The notes: generated by a model from the sequence alone, not told the origin. A DNA stretch of 64,000 nucleotides from Minisyncoccus sp023229485 (GCA_041663645.1 JBAYMH010000001.1:62001-126000), one strand, 5' to 3'; shown: positions 56,630-64,000, counted from the stretch's first letter. A program made the numbers and translations.

Positions 56630-58249
56630 ATGAATAAAAAATTAATATTTATTATTAGCTCAATAATCTTAGTCTTAGTATTATTTTTCTTCTGGCAAAA
56701 AATGGCTTTTGATAGAGGGATTTTAAAACTAGAAATAATGGGACCAGATAAAATTGCTGTAGGGGAAGAGTTTGAATACATAGTTAAGTACAAAAACAAT
56801 GGATCAATTAATTTAGAGAACCCAGAAATGGTTTTTAGTTATCCCGATGGAGCAATTTCTGAAGATAATGTAAAAGTTAAAAAAGTTACTGCCGACGAAT
56901 TGGGTGGAACTATATATCCAGGACAAGAGAGAACAATGAGGTTTATTGCAAGGCTTTTAGGTAAAGAAGGTGAATTAAAAAAAGCCGAAGTTAAGGTTAG
57001 TTTCCAACCGCAAGATTTGAAAATCAGGAATGAAACAACTAGTTCATTTTCAACTGTCTTAGGTAAATTAGCTCTTGATTTGAGTTTGGATATTCCTCAA
57101 AAATCAGGTGCAGGTAGGCCGATAACAGTTAAAATTTTTTATTCTTCAAAAGTTCCATATCCATTAAAAGACCTATCTCTTTCAATTGAATATCCATCAG
57201 ATTTTCAATTTGTTTCGGCTACGCCAAAATTAATGGACAATAAACAATACGACGAACCAATTTTAAACGAATCGGACAGCAAGAAAATAGAAGTATCAGG
57301 TATTTTAAATGGAAATCCACAAGATCAAAAGATATTTAAAGCAAAAATTGGCGTTTGGCAAGATGGTAATTTTATTGTACTTAAAGAAGCAAATCGAGGC
57401 GTTGCTATTATTGCTCCCTCGGTACAGTTTACTGAAAAGATTAATAACCAAGAGGGGTATGTAGTTAATATTGGAGATAGGCTTCATTACGAAATATCAT
57501 TTCGAAATGTTGGCGAAGAGGAAATGAAAGATTTAGCACTTATAGTAAAACTCGAAGGCAGTGGACTTGATTACAATTCTATTCAAGCTCCAGATGGGGT
57601 TTACCAAAAAGGAGACAACTCTCTCATATGGGATGGTAATCAAATTTCTGAGCTTCAAGATTTTTCTATAAATACCGAGGGTAAGGTAGAGTTCTGGATT
57701 TCTACAAATAAAAAATGGACGATGAAAAGCCAAGGAGACAAAAATCCGTTTATTAAAACAAAAATAACACTAGGCCAAATTAAGCAGGAATTTTTAAATA
57801 AAATAAATTCTTCGTTAATTGCGGTTCAAAGCATTAGAACTGATAGTAAAATTTTTAATGATTCGGGGCCAATGCCAGTTAAAGCTGGCGAAAAGACGAT
57901 ATTTACAGTTGAGTGGGTAGCAAAAAATCATTATAACGATATGACTAATGCTAAAATGACCACAGTTCTTCCAAGCGGAGTAAGATTCATTGATGGACAA
58001 ACAAAAGTTCCCGATGGAACAAAAATTTTTTATGATGAAGGGACTAGACAATTAACATGGGAAATAGGTTCACTTGAAGCTGGTACTGGAGTTCTTGATG
58101 GAGGGAAAAATTGTGCCTTTCAATTATCAATTAATCCAGACACAATAGATGCAGACGTATTATTAATTGGATCATCACAATTATCAGGGATAGATCTTTG
58201 GACGAATAGTAATTTAACTACTAATACGGATCCAAATTATAGTAAATAA
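56630..58249 (+). CDS. Surface protein with CARDB/DUF11-like beta-sandwich repeats
   Basis: 539 residues: N-terminal membrane helix (KLIFIISSIILVLVLFFFWQ) followed by an all-beta extracytoplasmic part made of about four immunoglobulin-like repeats of the CARDB/DUF11 type: EEFEYIVKYKNNGSINLENP, GDRLHYEISFRNVGEEEMKD and KTIFTVEWVAKNHYNDMTNA each show the pattern of an N-G-x-x-x-L turn followed by a strand. Such proteins act as stalks or spacers on CPR surfaces. The following gene is pilin-like, so a role in pilus or surface assembly is possible. Confidence 0.75.
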   Translation: MNKKLIFIISSIILVLVLFFFWQKMAFDRGILKLEIMGPDKIAVGEEFEYIVKYKNNGSINLENPEMVFSYPDGAISEDNVKVKKVTADELGGTIYPGQERTMRFIARLLGKEGELKKAEVKVSFQPQDLKIRNETTSSFSTVLGKLALDLSLDIPQKSGAGRPITVKIFYSSKVPYPLKDLSLSIEYPSDFQFVSATPKLMDNKQYDEPILNESDSKKIEVSGILNGNPQDQKIFKAKIGVWQDGNFIVLKEANRGVAIIAPSVQFTEKINNQEGYVVNIGDRLHYEISFRNVGEEEMKDLALIVKLEGSGLDYNSIQAPDGVYQKGDNSLIWDGNQISELQDFSINTEGKVEFWISTNKKWTMKSQGDKNPFIKTKITLGQIKQEFLNKINSSLIAVQSIRTDSKIFNDSGPMPVKAGEKTIFTVEWVAKNHYNDMTNAKMTTVLPSGVRFIDGQTKVPDGTKIFYDEGTRQLTWEIGSLEAGTGVLDGGKNCAFQLSINPDTIDADVLLIGSSQLSGIDLWTNSNLTTNTDPNYSK

Positions 58250-58254
58250 AGCTT

Positions 58255-58650
58255 ATGCAAGAGATATTCAGCCCTACAAGACTTATTATTTTTGGCCTTA
58301 TATTTTTATTCTTTTTTTCGATTCCCGTTTTTACGATTATGCAGATTCAAAAAACTGATAATGAAAAAAAAATAAAATACGATTTGAGACAATTGGAATC
58401 ATGGGCACAAGTTTATAAGATGAAAAATAGCGATTTTAAAGGTTTTGATGAGGATATGGAAATCAAGATGATAAAAATAGACCTCGTTGCAGCCACAGGA
58501 AATCCAGTTGAAATTAATTTTGATGACAATTATGAAATATATTGTATTAAAGCAATAAAAGATAAAAAAACATATTGCATTGATGATACGGGAGATTTAG
58601 TAGAAGATGGTACTGGCTGTAAACCAGGCACTGGGACTTGTAAGCAATAA
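58255..58650 (+). CDS. Pilin-like single-helix membrane protein
   Basis: 131 residues: one N-terminal helix (RLIIFGLIFLFFFSIPVFTI) and a small extracytoplasmic domain (DLRQLESWAQVYKMKNSDFK, later two cysteine pairs CIKAIKDKKTYC and CKPGTGTC). The layout matches a minor pseudopilin but the G-F-x-x-x-E cleavage site is missing, so processing by prepilin peptidase is unlikely. It follows the CARDB protein by five bases. Confidence 0.65.
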   Translation: MQEIFSPTRLIIFGLIFLFFFSIPVFTIMQIQKTDNEKKIKYDLRQLESWAQVYKMKNSDFKGFDEDMEIKMIKIDLVAATGNPVEINFDDNYEIYCIKAIKDKKTYCIDDTGDLVEDGTGCKPGTGTCKQ

Positions 58651-58654
58651 AATA

Positions 58655-58683
58655 TTGACAACCAAGGCATAAAATGTTATCGA
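58655..58683 (+). promoter_or_regulatory. Possible promoter of the 58692 gene
   Basis: TTGACA and a weak TATCGA 17 bases apart; predicted start at about 58690, right at the ATG at 58692, suggesting a leaderless mRNA. Confidence 0.5.
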
Positions 58684-58691
58684 TTGCTTGT

Positions 58692-58955
58692 ATGAGCTCA
58701 ATGTTTGTTGAGGGTACGGATAATGAAGGACAGAAGATTTTTTTCTTCATTGAAGATGGAAAGAAAAGAAAAAAGATACATTCTGTTCAGTTGACAGAGG
58801 TATCGGATGGGGCTATGGACATTTGTCTAATCCCAAAACTAGGTCAATTATCTGAGGAAGAAAAATTTCCAAGGGTAATCATCGAAAATGAAATAATGAT
58901 AATAGACTTGAACAATTTTGTTCCATATTATCCGACACCACTTTCGGTGAAGTAA
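58692..58955 (+). CDS. Hypothetical small beta-rich protein
   Basis: 87 residues from the ATG at 58692 (MSSMFVEGTDNEGQKIFFFI). An ATG at 58674 in the same frame falls between the -35 and -10 boxes and is unlikely. Short alternating strands (KKRKKIHSVQLTEVSDGAMD, RVIIENEIMIIDLNNF) suggest a small beta barrel; no family recognised. It ends at a terminator that overlaps the cysS 3' end on the other strand. Confidence 0.55.
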   Translation: MSSMFVEGTDNEGQKIFFFIEDGKKRKKIHSVQLTEVSDGAMDICLIPKLGQLSEEEKFPRVIIENEIMIIDLNNFVPYYPTPLSVK

Positions 58956-58959
58956 GAAA

Positions 58960-58985
58960 GACGCAATTAAGCGTCCCTTTTTTTT
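58960..58985 (+). terminator. Bidirectional terminator between the 58692 gene and cysS
   Basis: GACGC/GCGTC hairpin with a six-base loop and a long T run to the right; the A-rich left side allows some function for cysS too. Confidence 0.82.
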
Positions 58986-60445
58986 ATCTGTCTTATAAAA
59001 GTCTGATTATCGTTATCTTCGATAGACCATCCATTATTTAATATTTTGTCCCGCAACTCATCAGCGATTTGCCAGTTTTTTTCATTTCGTGCTTTCACTC
59101 TTTCTTCGATTAATTTTAGGACCTCACTAGGAATAGAGCTTAATTCAGCACTCCATATCGGCAAGCCGATATCATCAATTGATTTTAGGATAAACTGCTT
59201 ATTCACAAAAGATTTTTTATTAATCGACACGTCTTTTATTCGCAATCCAAAAACAGTATCAAACTCATGTAGTAAGGAATACTTTTCAAAATCAGTTAAG
59301 TTTTTATCTTTTATCATTTCCCAGCATAGTGCTAGAGCACTTGGAATATTCAAATCATCATTTACAAAATCCAAGAATTTATTTTTATATTCATCAAAAA
59401 TATTACTAAGCTCAGTTTTTGCACTTTCTTTAAGGTCACTTGCTTTTTCGTAAAGTTTTTCTAATGTATTTTGTGAGAACTCTATGCTTTCGTCACTAAA
59501 ATTCATCTTTTGCCTATAATGAGTATTAAGACATTGATAGCGATAAGCGAGAGGGCTAATTCCTTTATTTTTCAAATCAGTGATAGTAGTAATGTTACCT
59601 AAGGATTTACTCATTTTTCCATCTTTAACGTTTAGGAATTCTCCATGCATCCAATAGTTTGACATTATAGTGGCATAAGCTGCGTCAGCTTGAGCTATTT
59701 CATTAGTATGATGTATTGAGACGTGATCAATTCCACCACAATGAATGTCAAAAGGTATTCCAAGATTTTCGATACTCATAACCACACATTCTGTGTGCCA
59801 TCCTGGGAAGCCGATTCCCCAAGGCGATACCCATTCCATTTGTCTTTTTTCATTCTTTGGACTGAATTTCCATAAAGCAAAATCAGTTGGATTCTTTTTT
59901 TCTTTTACTTCTTCAATCCTTCCTCGGAGTTCAGTCTTTTCTTTTTCGCCCCATAATTTTCCATACTTTTTTAATTTTGAAGTATCAAAATAGATTCCAT
60001 CAGTAATGATATAAGTATATCCTTTTTGCTCTAATATTTTTATCAGTTCTATCTGTTCTTTTATTGTATCGGTAGCTTTTACCAGAATAGTAGAGTCCTC
60101 AATATTTAATAGTTTCAAATCCTTTAAGAACTGAGAAGTATAAAATTCAGCAATTTCCCAGACGCTTTTTTGCTCTTGCCTCGCTCCTTTCTCAAGCTTA
60201 TCCTCGCCCGAATCTGAATCGGAAGTCAGGTGTCCAACATCAGTAATATTCATCACATGCTTTACCTCGTAGCCATTTAATTTAAGAACTCTTTTAAGTA
60301 AGTCTTCAAAAATATATGTTCGGAGGTTTCCAACATGAGCAAACCAATAAACGGTCGGGCCACAAGTATATAATCCAACTTCATTTGGTTTAATAGATTC
60401 AAACTTTTCTTTTTGTTTTGTAAGGGTATTATAAAATTGAATCAT
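58967..60445 (-). CDS. cysS: Cysteinyl-tRNA synthetase
   Basis: Class I synthetase for tRNA-Cys. The HIGH motif is HVGN in CGPTVYWFAHVGNLRTYIFE, KMSKS is intact in NVKDGKMSKSLGNITTI, and zinc ligands are in CGPT, GWHTECVVMS and HCGGIDHVSIHHTNE. The C-terminal helical domain includes RVKARNEKNWQIADELRDKI. 492 residues, normal. It lies downstream of a cysteine-synthase-like gene on the same strand, separated by element copy 2. Confidence 0.96.
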   Translation of the reverse strand: MIQFYNTLTKQKEKFESIKPNEVGLYTCGPTVYWFAHVGNLRTYIFEDLLKRVLKLNGYEVKHVMNITDVGHLTSDSDSGEDKLEKGARQEQKSVWEIAEFYTSQFLKDLKLLNIEDSTILVKATDTIKEQIELIKILEQKGYTYIITDGIYFDTSKLKKYGKLWGEKEKTELRGRIEEVKEKKNPTDFALWKFSPKNEKRQMEWVSPWGIGFPGWHTECVVMSIENLGIPFDIHCGGIDHVSIHHTNEIAQADAAYATIMSNYWMHGEFLNVKDGKMSKSLGNITTITDLKNKGISPLAYRYQCLNTHYRQKMNFSDESIEFSQNTLEKLYEKASDLKESAKTELSNIFDEYKNKFLDFVNDDLNIPSALALCWEMIKDKNLTDFEKYSLLHEFDTVFGLRIKDVSINKKSFVNKQFILKSIDDIGLPIWSAELSSIPSEVLKLIEERVKARNEKNWQIADELRDKILNNGWSIEDNDNQTFIRQIKKRDA

Positions 60446-60549
60446 ACATTTAAGTAATTATTTATTTCCACTATATTTTTTCCTCAAAAATTACATTTTA
60501 AAGATTACGAAGTAATCACCATATTTGTTCCTTCTCACTCCCTTTCCCT

Positions 60550-60712
60550 TGGCACGCTAAAATTTCATAAACGCAATTCGTTTTAATATTTCTTTTTCTT
60601 CGCCTCTTGCTTTGACTGAAAGCAAGCAGTTAAATTCTTAGCAAAGAATTTATGTCGGAGAAAAAGAAATATTAAAAAAAGAATTGCAAACCTCTTTAAA
60701 TTTTATGCGATC
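60550..60712. repeat. Dispersed structured element, copy 2
   Basis: Same layout as copy 1 at 32648-32815: conserved flank TTGGCAC, GCAATTC (60573-60579) pairing with GAATTGC (60681-60687), outer stem extended as TAATATTTC/GAAATATTA, inner hairpins CTTGCTTT/AAAGCAAG and TAAATTCTT/AAGAATTTA, and a right flank TTTAAATTTTAT. The stems have different sequence from copy 1 but pair in the same way. It starts just beyond the cysK-like stop. Confidence 0.75.
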
Positions 60713-60720
60713 CTTTTCTT

Positions 60721-61572
60721 CTATATATATCTTTCTCCTCGGTCAGGGAATACTGTAACAATTACTTTTCCAGGATTTTTCTTTGCGACATCTAGAGCAG
60801 AGTACATTGAAGCTCCAGAGCTTGGCCCTACAAGAATACCCTTGCTGCTAGCCAAATAATCCCGTCCTACAAGCGACTGCTCTTCAGTTAGTTCATACAT
60901 CTCATCTATTAGCTTTTCGTCCATTACGGGAGGAATGTAGCCCTCTTTAATAGACTTGATTCCTTCTATTATTTCGTGTCCTACTTGCGGTATTACTCCA
61001 ACAATTTTTATATTAGGATATTTTTCCTTTAATCTTTGTGCAATTCCGGTTATTGTGCCACCAGTACCTATTCCTGCGACAAAAAAATCAATTGGTTCTT
61101 CCATTTGCTCAATTATTTCTTTTGCAGTTCCTTCATAATGAGCAATAACATTATTTTCATTCTCGTATTGGTTTAAATATACAAGTTTTTCGCCATTGGC
61201 AATCTTTTCTTTTATTTCAGGAATAATATCTTGCCTTAATCGATCGTCAAAAATTACTTCTCCTCCAAATTTTTCAATTATTTTTACTTTTCCAGCAGCT
61301 GTATTTGACGTTGTTATTACTTTTAGGTTATATCCTTTGGCAGCAGCAATCATTGCCATTGCAATTCCAGTATTTCCACTAGTCACTTCAATTAAAGTAT
61401 CTCCTTTTTTTAGAGTACCTTGCTTTTCTGCCGCTTCAATCATTGCGAGAGCAGTCCTATCTTTTATTGATCCTCCTGGGTTAATTCCTTCTAATTTCGC
61501 AAATATTTTAGAAGGGAATTCTTCAATTTGTATTAATGGTGTAGCTCCAATTAGTTCTATAAAAGTTTTCAT
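60721..61572 (-). CDS. Cysteine synthase/PLP-dependent beta-substitution enzyme
   Basis: Fold-type II PLP enzyme of the CysK/CysM group (O-acetylserine or O-phosphoserine sulfhydrylase). The PLP lysine is in NPGGSIKDRTAL, the substrate loop is IEVTSGNTGIAMA, the phosphate-binding loop is AGIGTGGTITGIAQRL, and GPSSGASMYSA follows. 283 residues, slightly short (usual ~300), with a short N-terminus. No serine acetyltransferase gene is seen, so the acceptor is unclear. Its position upstream of cysS suggests cysteine supply to translation. Confidence 0.88.
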   Translation of the reverse strand: MKTFIELIGATPLIQIEEFPSKIFAKLEGINPGGSIKDRTALAMIEAAEKQGTLKKGDTLIEVTSGNTGIAMAMIAAAKGYNLKVITTSNTAAGKVKIIEKFGGEVIFDDRLRQDIIPEIKEKIANGEKLVYLNQYENENNVIAHYEGTAKEIIEQMEEPIDFFVAGIGTGGTITGIAQRLKEKYPNIKIVGVIPQVGHEIIEGIKSIKEGYIPPVMDEKLIDEMYELTEEQSLVGRDYLASSKGILVGPSSGASMYSALDVAKKNPGKVIVTVFPDRGERYI

Positions 61573-61623
61573 AATTTTATTAACAAATGTTATTTATATT
61601 ATTGTAGTATATTTTAGTTAAAT

Positions 61624-61645
61624 AAAAAATCCCTATTAGGGAATT
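61624..61645 (-). terminator. Terminator of the CCC-peptide gene
   Basis: TCCCTA/TAGGGA hairpin with a T run on the minus strand, about 30 bases after the peptide stop. Confidence 0.7.
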
Positions 61646-61676
61646 TAGCTTATTGAATTTAAAAAATAATCAAAAA

Positions 61677-61736
61677 CTAACCCCCTTGTAAGGATTTCGC
61701 ACTACAACAACATGATGTAATAATTGCTTTTTCCAT
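61677..61736 (-). CDS. 19-residue peptide with a Cys-Cys-Cys motif
   Basis: An ATG frame encodes MEKAIITSCCCSAKSLQGG and a TAG stop, on the minus strand in the gap between the cysK-like gene and dnaX. A consensus promoter (TTGACA-17-TAATAT) places its start about six bases before the ATG, and a T-tailed hairpin follows 30 bases after the stop. Three adjacent Cys could bind a metal or be processed, and the C-terminal GG is notable. It may also be just the leader of an RNA. No family is recognised. Confidence 0.5.
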   Translation of the reverse strand: MEKAIITSCCCSAKSLQGG

Positions 61737-61749
61737 GATTATTATCCTA

Positions 61750-61778
61750 ATATTATCTTTTTGTCGCCTCAGTGTCAA
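61750..61778 (-). promoter_or_regulatory. Promoter of the CCC-peptide gene
   Basis: Minus-strand TTGACA (61778-61773), 17 bases, TAATAT (61755-61750). Start near 61743. Confidence 0.8.
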
Positions 61779-61803
61779 GAAACCTTTTAAATTTTTAGTC
61801 AAG

Positions 61804-61832
61804 TTGATTTTTATTCTTAAAAATAATAGAAT
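61804..61832 (+). promoter_or_regulatory. Promoter of dnaX (leaderless)
   Basis: TTGATT, 17 bases, TAGAAT; predicted start at about 61839, two bases before the dnaX ATG. Confidence 0.6.
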
Positions 61833-61840
61833 ATCAGTAT

Positions 61841-62941
61841 ATGTCAGAAAACAATTTAGTATTATATAGGAAATATAGACCTCAAAGTTTCAAGGATTTT
61901 GTTGGTCAGGAACAAGTAACCAAGGTTATAATGAACGAGATTTTGACTGGTTCTATTAGTCATGCTTATTTATTTTCTGGACACAGGGGAACTGGAAAAA
62001 CTACAATGGCAAGAATATTTGCTAAAGCTATTAATTGCCAGAATAGAAAAGGAGCCGAGCCTTGCAATGAGTGTCCTTCTTGCAGGGAAATCAACGAAGG
62101 CAGGGCAATTGATTTGATTGAAGTTGATGCTGCCTCAAATAGAGGAATAGACGAAGTAAAAGCTCTTCGTGAGGGGATAAGATTTGCACCAACCTTTTTG
62201 AAATATAAGGTTTTGATTTTGGACGAAGCTCATCAATTATCTAAAGATGCAACAAACGCCCTATTAAAAATAATGGAAGAGCCACCATCGTATGTTGTTT
62301 TTATTTTAGCCACAACCGAAGCGAACAAAATGATTCCGACTATCTCTTCTCGATGCCAGAAATTTAATTTCCACAAATTGAATCATGATTTTATTGCCCA
62401 AAAGCTTAACGTTATTTGTAAAGCCGAAAAGATAAAAATAGAAAAAGACGCTCTTGATTTACTAATTTCTTCGGCCGACGGTTCTCTTAGGGATGCTGAA
62501 GCAAAAATGAACCAATTAATAAACTTCGTTTCCGACACAGCCCTCACTGCTGGCGATGTCCGTGAAATTTTAGGTCTTTCGGATATTAATTTAGCTGTTG
62601 AGCTAACTGACATCCTGGCACAGAAGCAAAAGGCAAAAGCAATGAAATTTATCAGTGATAATACTGAAAAAGGACTTGATATTGCCGACTTCCTTGGTAT
62701 GACAATTGACTACCTAAGGAAAATTATGTTATTAAAAATAGGTACTGAATTAATTGATATTGCAATGCCGAGCGAGACTAACGAGGTGAAAGAAAAAGCA
62801 TTGAAACAGGCCGAAGTATTTGAAGAAAAAAGACTAGCGAAGACATTAGCGTTATTGATGGATGCCGAGAACAAGACAAAATATTCCTCCATCCCACAGT
62901 TACCTTTGGAATTAGCTATTATTGAATCTTTTGAAGATTGA
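61841..62941 (+). CDS. dnaX: DNA polymerase III subunit gamma (DnaX, short form)
   Basis: Clamp-loader ATPase. RKYRPQSFKDFVGQEQVTKV opens the AAA+ domain; Walker A is SGHRGTGKTTMARIFAKAIN, the zinc site uses four Cys (CQ..., EPCNECPSC), Walker B is VLILDEAHQLSKDATNALLK and sensor 1 is FILATTE. The 366 residues contain the AAA+ and collar parts only; the tau-specific C-terminus, which binds polymerase and helicase in model bacteria, is absent. The stop is TGA, used here as a true end of the protein. Confidence 0.94.
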   Translation: MSENNLVLYRKYRPQSFKDFVGQEQVTKVIMNEILTGSISHAYLFSGHRGTGKTTMARIFAKAINCQNRKGAEPCNECPSCREINEGRAIDLIEVDAASNRGIDEVKALREGIRFAPTFLKYKVLILDEAHQLSKDATNALLKIMEEPPSYVVFILATTEANKMIPTISSRCQKFNFHKLNHDFIAQKLNVICKAEKIKIEKDALDLLISSADGSLRDAEAKMNQLINFVSDTALTAGDVREILGLSDINLAVELTDILAQKQKAKAMKFISDNTEKGLDIADFLGMTIDYLRKIMLLKIGTELIDIAMPSETNEVKEKALKQAEVFEEKRLAKTLALLMDAENKTKYSSIPQLPLELAIIESFED

Positions 62942-62945
62942 TTCC

Positions 62946-62973
62946 TTGTATTATTGAACTAGTGTAGTATTAT
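62946..62973 (+). promoter_or_regulatory. Promoter of the 63001 gene
   Basis: TTGTAT, 16 bases, TATTAT; start near 62980, about 20 bases before the ATG. Confidence 0.6.
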
Positions 62974-63000
62974 TAAATAAATAATAACCACTGTTCACAT

Positions 63001-63672
63001 ATGATGAATCAAAAAGAAAAAGCGGTCGCCCTAAGAAAGAAAGGCTACTCTTATTCCGAGATATTAAAAGAAGTTACAATAGCTAGATCTACTCTTTCCT
63101 TATGGTTAAGGAAAGTTGGATTAGCAAGGCAACAAAAACAAAAAATTACTGCAAAACGAATAGAGGGAGCATTAAGAGGTGCAAAAACTAGAAAAGATCA
63201 AAGAATTAAAATAACGAAGGAAATTAAAGATAGTGCAAGGATAGAAACAAAAGATACTAGCGAGAGGGAGCAATGGTTAATCGGAATAGCACTGTATTGG
63301 GCCGAAGGAGCAAAAGAAAAGGATTATGGAACAAAAGCTTTGGTAAGCTTTAGCAATTCCGATCCTAAGATGATTTTATTTTTTTTATCGTGGCTGAAAA
63401 ATACCTTTTCAGTAAATAACTCTAACTTAGTTTATGAATTATATATTCACGAAACTGCAGATATTAAGAAAGCCCTAAATTACTGGGCTGATGTTCTTTC
63501 AGTATCAAGTAAAGAGATAAGAGTGTATTTGAAGAAAAATAAAATAAAGACTATAAGGAAAAATACTGGAAGCGGTTATTTTGGATTAGTAAGAATTAAA
63601 GTTAAAAAAAGCACAAACCTTAATAGGAGGATTGCTGGATGGATAGAAGGGGTTTATGAAGGGTTATTATAG
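63001..63672 (+). CDS. HTH protein with LAGLIDADG-like domain
   Basis: 223 residues. The N-terminus is a resolvase-like helix-turn-helix: KEKAVALRKKGYSYSEILKE, then RSTLSLWLRKVGLA. The C-terminal part (~95-220) resembles a LAGLIDADG homing endonuclease fold: LIGIALYWAEGAKEKDYGTK, FSNSDPKMILFFLSWLKNTF and a second GWIEGVYEG block, though the acidic residues are not strictly conserved. This combination is frequent and multi-copy in CPR genomes. Whether it cuts DNA is unknown. It sits right before tRNA-Gln. Confidence 0.72.
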   Translation: MMNQKEKAVALRKKGYSYSEILKEVTIARSTLSLWLRKVGLARQQKQKITAKRIEGALRGAKTRKDQRIKITKEIKDSARIETKDTSEREQWLIGIALYWAEGAKEKDYGTKALVSFSNSDPKMILFFLSWLKNTFSVNNSNLVYELYIHETADIKKALNYWADVLSVSSKEIRVYLKKNKIKTIRKNTGSGYFGLVRIKVKKSTNLNRRIAGWIEGVYEGLL

Positions 63673-63679
63673 ATATTAT

Positions 63680-63751
63680 TGCGGGATCGTCTAATGGTTG
63701 GACATCTGCCTTTGAAGCAGAAGATTCTAGGTTCGAGTCCTAGTCCCGCAA
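63680..63751 (+). tRNA. tRNA-Gln (anticodon TTG)
   Basis: A complete cloverleaf: acceptor TGCGGGA/TCCCGCA, D arm GTC/GAC, anticodon stem TCTGC/GCAGA with loop CTTTGAA (anticodon TTG), T arm CTAGG/CCTAG with TTCGAGT loop, discriminator A. CCA is not encoded (the next bases are CAT). Its U34 is of the class modified by Elp3 and thiolation enzymes. Confidence 0.94.
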
Positions 63752-63760
63752 CATAGACTT

Positions 63761-63786
63761 AAGCACCTCCTCGGGGGTGCTTTTAG
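63761..63786 (+). terminator. Terminator of tRNA-Gln
   Basis: AAGCACC/GGTGCTT hairpin with inner CC/GG and a TTTT tail, ten bases after the tRNA. Confidence 0.82.
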
Positions 63787-63802
63787 TTATGTAAGTGTGG
63801 AT

Positions 63803-63900
63803 TGGGCGATAAGTCGGAACTACGACTAGCAGCAAGGTTGACCGAAGGAAAATTCCAGCGGAATTTATCCGATGGCGAAGCCCAGGGCCCACTAATGGGC
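63803..63900. other. GC-richer structured region after the tRNA
   Basis: Nested hairpins: TGGGC (63803) closes with GCCCA (63880); inside are AGTCG/CGACT (63812-63827) and a GG-AAAATTCC/GGAATTT-A-TCC pair (63847-63870); GCCC/GGGC (63887-63900) follows. No frame of note. It could be an unrecognised RNA or a repeat remnant; the T run expected of a terminated RNA is lacking. Confidence 0.45.
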
Positions 63901-63954
63901 ACCAAGGAAGTGTCTTTTAACTGCTTTATAGAGAAGCGAAGAGGAAGCGAGGAC

Positions 63955-63983
63955 TTGACATATATAACATAATTGTCTATTAT
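63955..63983 (+). promoter_or_regulatory. Promoter reading out of the window
   Basis: TTGACA, 17 bases, TATTAT at the right edge; the gene it serves lies beyond base 64000. Confidence 0.72.
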
Positions 63984-64000
63984 GTCTATAGTACATTAAA

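Noticed and set aside
1..64000. CRISPR array, prophage or insertion sequence
   Set aside because: No regularly spaced direct repeats, no cas, capsid, integrase or transposase genes were seen; the 'holin-like' protein belongs to a common membrane family, not to a phage cassette.

Overview
The window is AT-rich, gene-dense bacterial DNA and looks like a small, host-dependent or fermentative member of the Candidate Phyla Radiation (Patescibacteria, probably Parcubacteria-like). The reasons are: cupin-type glucose-6-phosphate isomerase; short forms of DnaX, ATP synthase delta and epsilon; prepilins fused to LamG domains; a bacterial Elp3; a half-size MFS protein; many lone hypothetical genes; and the absence of biosynthetic operons apart from one cysteine synthase. 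This placement is inference; no rRNA gene is present to confirm it. UGA is read as a normal stop here (long genes such as ileS contain no in-frame UGA), apart from one puzzling in-frame UGA in rplT.

Layout. 1-5.4 kb: recA 3' end, rpsF-ssb-rpsR operon (minus), LamG prepilin, phosphomannomutase, trpS and a hypothetical gene. 5.5-10.8 kb (minus): RNase J, cupin PGI, a peptide-binding protein with an inserted peptidoglycan-binding domain, secG and a holin-like membrane protein. 10.9-14.8 kb (plus): SdpI-like protein, second LamG prepilin, receiver protein, mutM, holA (frameshifted). 14.8-18.8 kb: a lone hypothetical gene, rpsT, ruvA, a MurE-like ligase, a Cys-rich miniprotein and a GNAT. 19-25.4 kb: complete F-type ATP synthase operon (atpB, Z, E, F, H, A, G, D, C) behind one strong promoter. 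25.5-34.1 kb: small protein, PBP1A, tyrS, then ruvC-yebC-LTD protein-ruvB (minus), a structured ncRNA, a dispersed covarying element and pilB. 34.2-35.2 kb: accessory island with a small-RNA-like leader, REP-type palindromes and one gene with visibly higher GC. 35.2-46.1 kb: degenerate NrnA-like protein, elp3 divergent from a Trm9-like methyltransferase operon, mltG, a second ncRNA, greA, MFS half, polX and a PP-loop tRNA thiolase. 46.1-48.5 kb (minus): smpB-ssrA-infC-rpmI-rplT packed as one unit. 48.5-53.2 kb: hypothetical genes, argS (broken by a stop), a membrane Mrr-like protein, a Cys-rich protein and a histidine phosphatase. 53.2-58.9 kb: ileS and a surface/pilin-like cluster. 59-64 kb: cysS, a second copy of the covarying element, cysK-like, a 19-residue CCC peptide gene, dnaX, an HTH/LAGLIDADG-like protein and tRNA-Gln(UUG).

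Working together. The core is translation (five aminoacyl-tRNA synthetases, bS6, bS18, bS20, bL20, bL35, IF3, trans-translation), recombination and repair (RuvABC, RecA, SSB, MutM, PolX) and envelope energetics and murein (ATP synthase, PBP1A, MltG, MurE-like). Elp3, the Trm9-like methyltransferase and the PP-loop enzyme could together build mcm5(s2)U at tRNA wobble positions, and the only tRNA in the window, tRNA-Gln(UUG), is of the class such a pathway modifies.

The most unusual items are the overlap of smpB with the tmRNA 5' end, the elp3/Trm9-like pair, a dispersed element whose three stems covary between two copies, a pair of RNAs sharing an identical-type 5' block, the CCC peptide gene, and lone small genes behind long leader hairpins. 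Three essential genes (holA, rplT, argS) carry a frameshift or in-frame stop, which could be sequence errors or real recoding.
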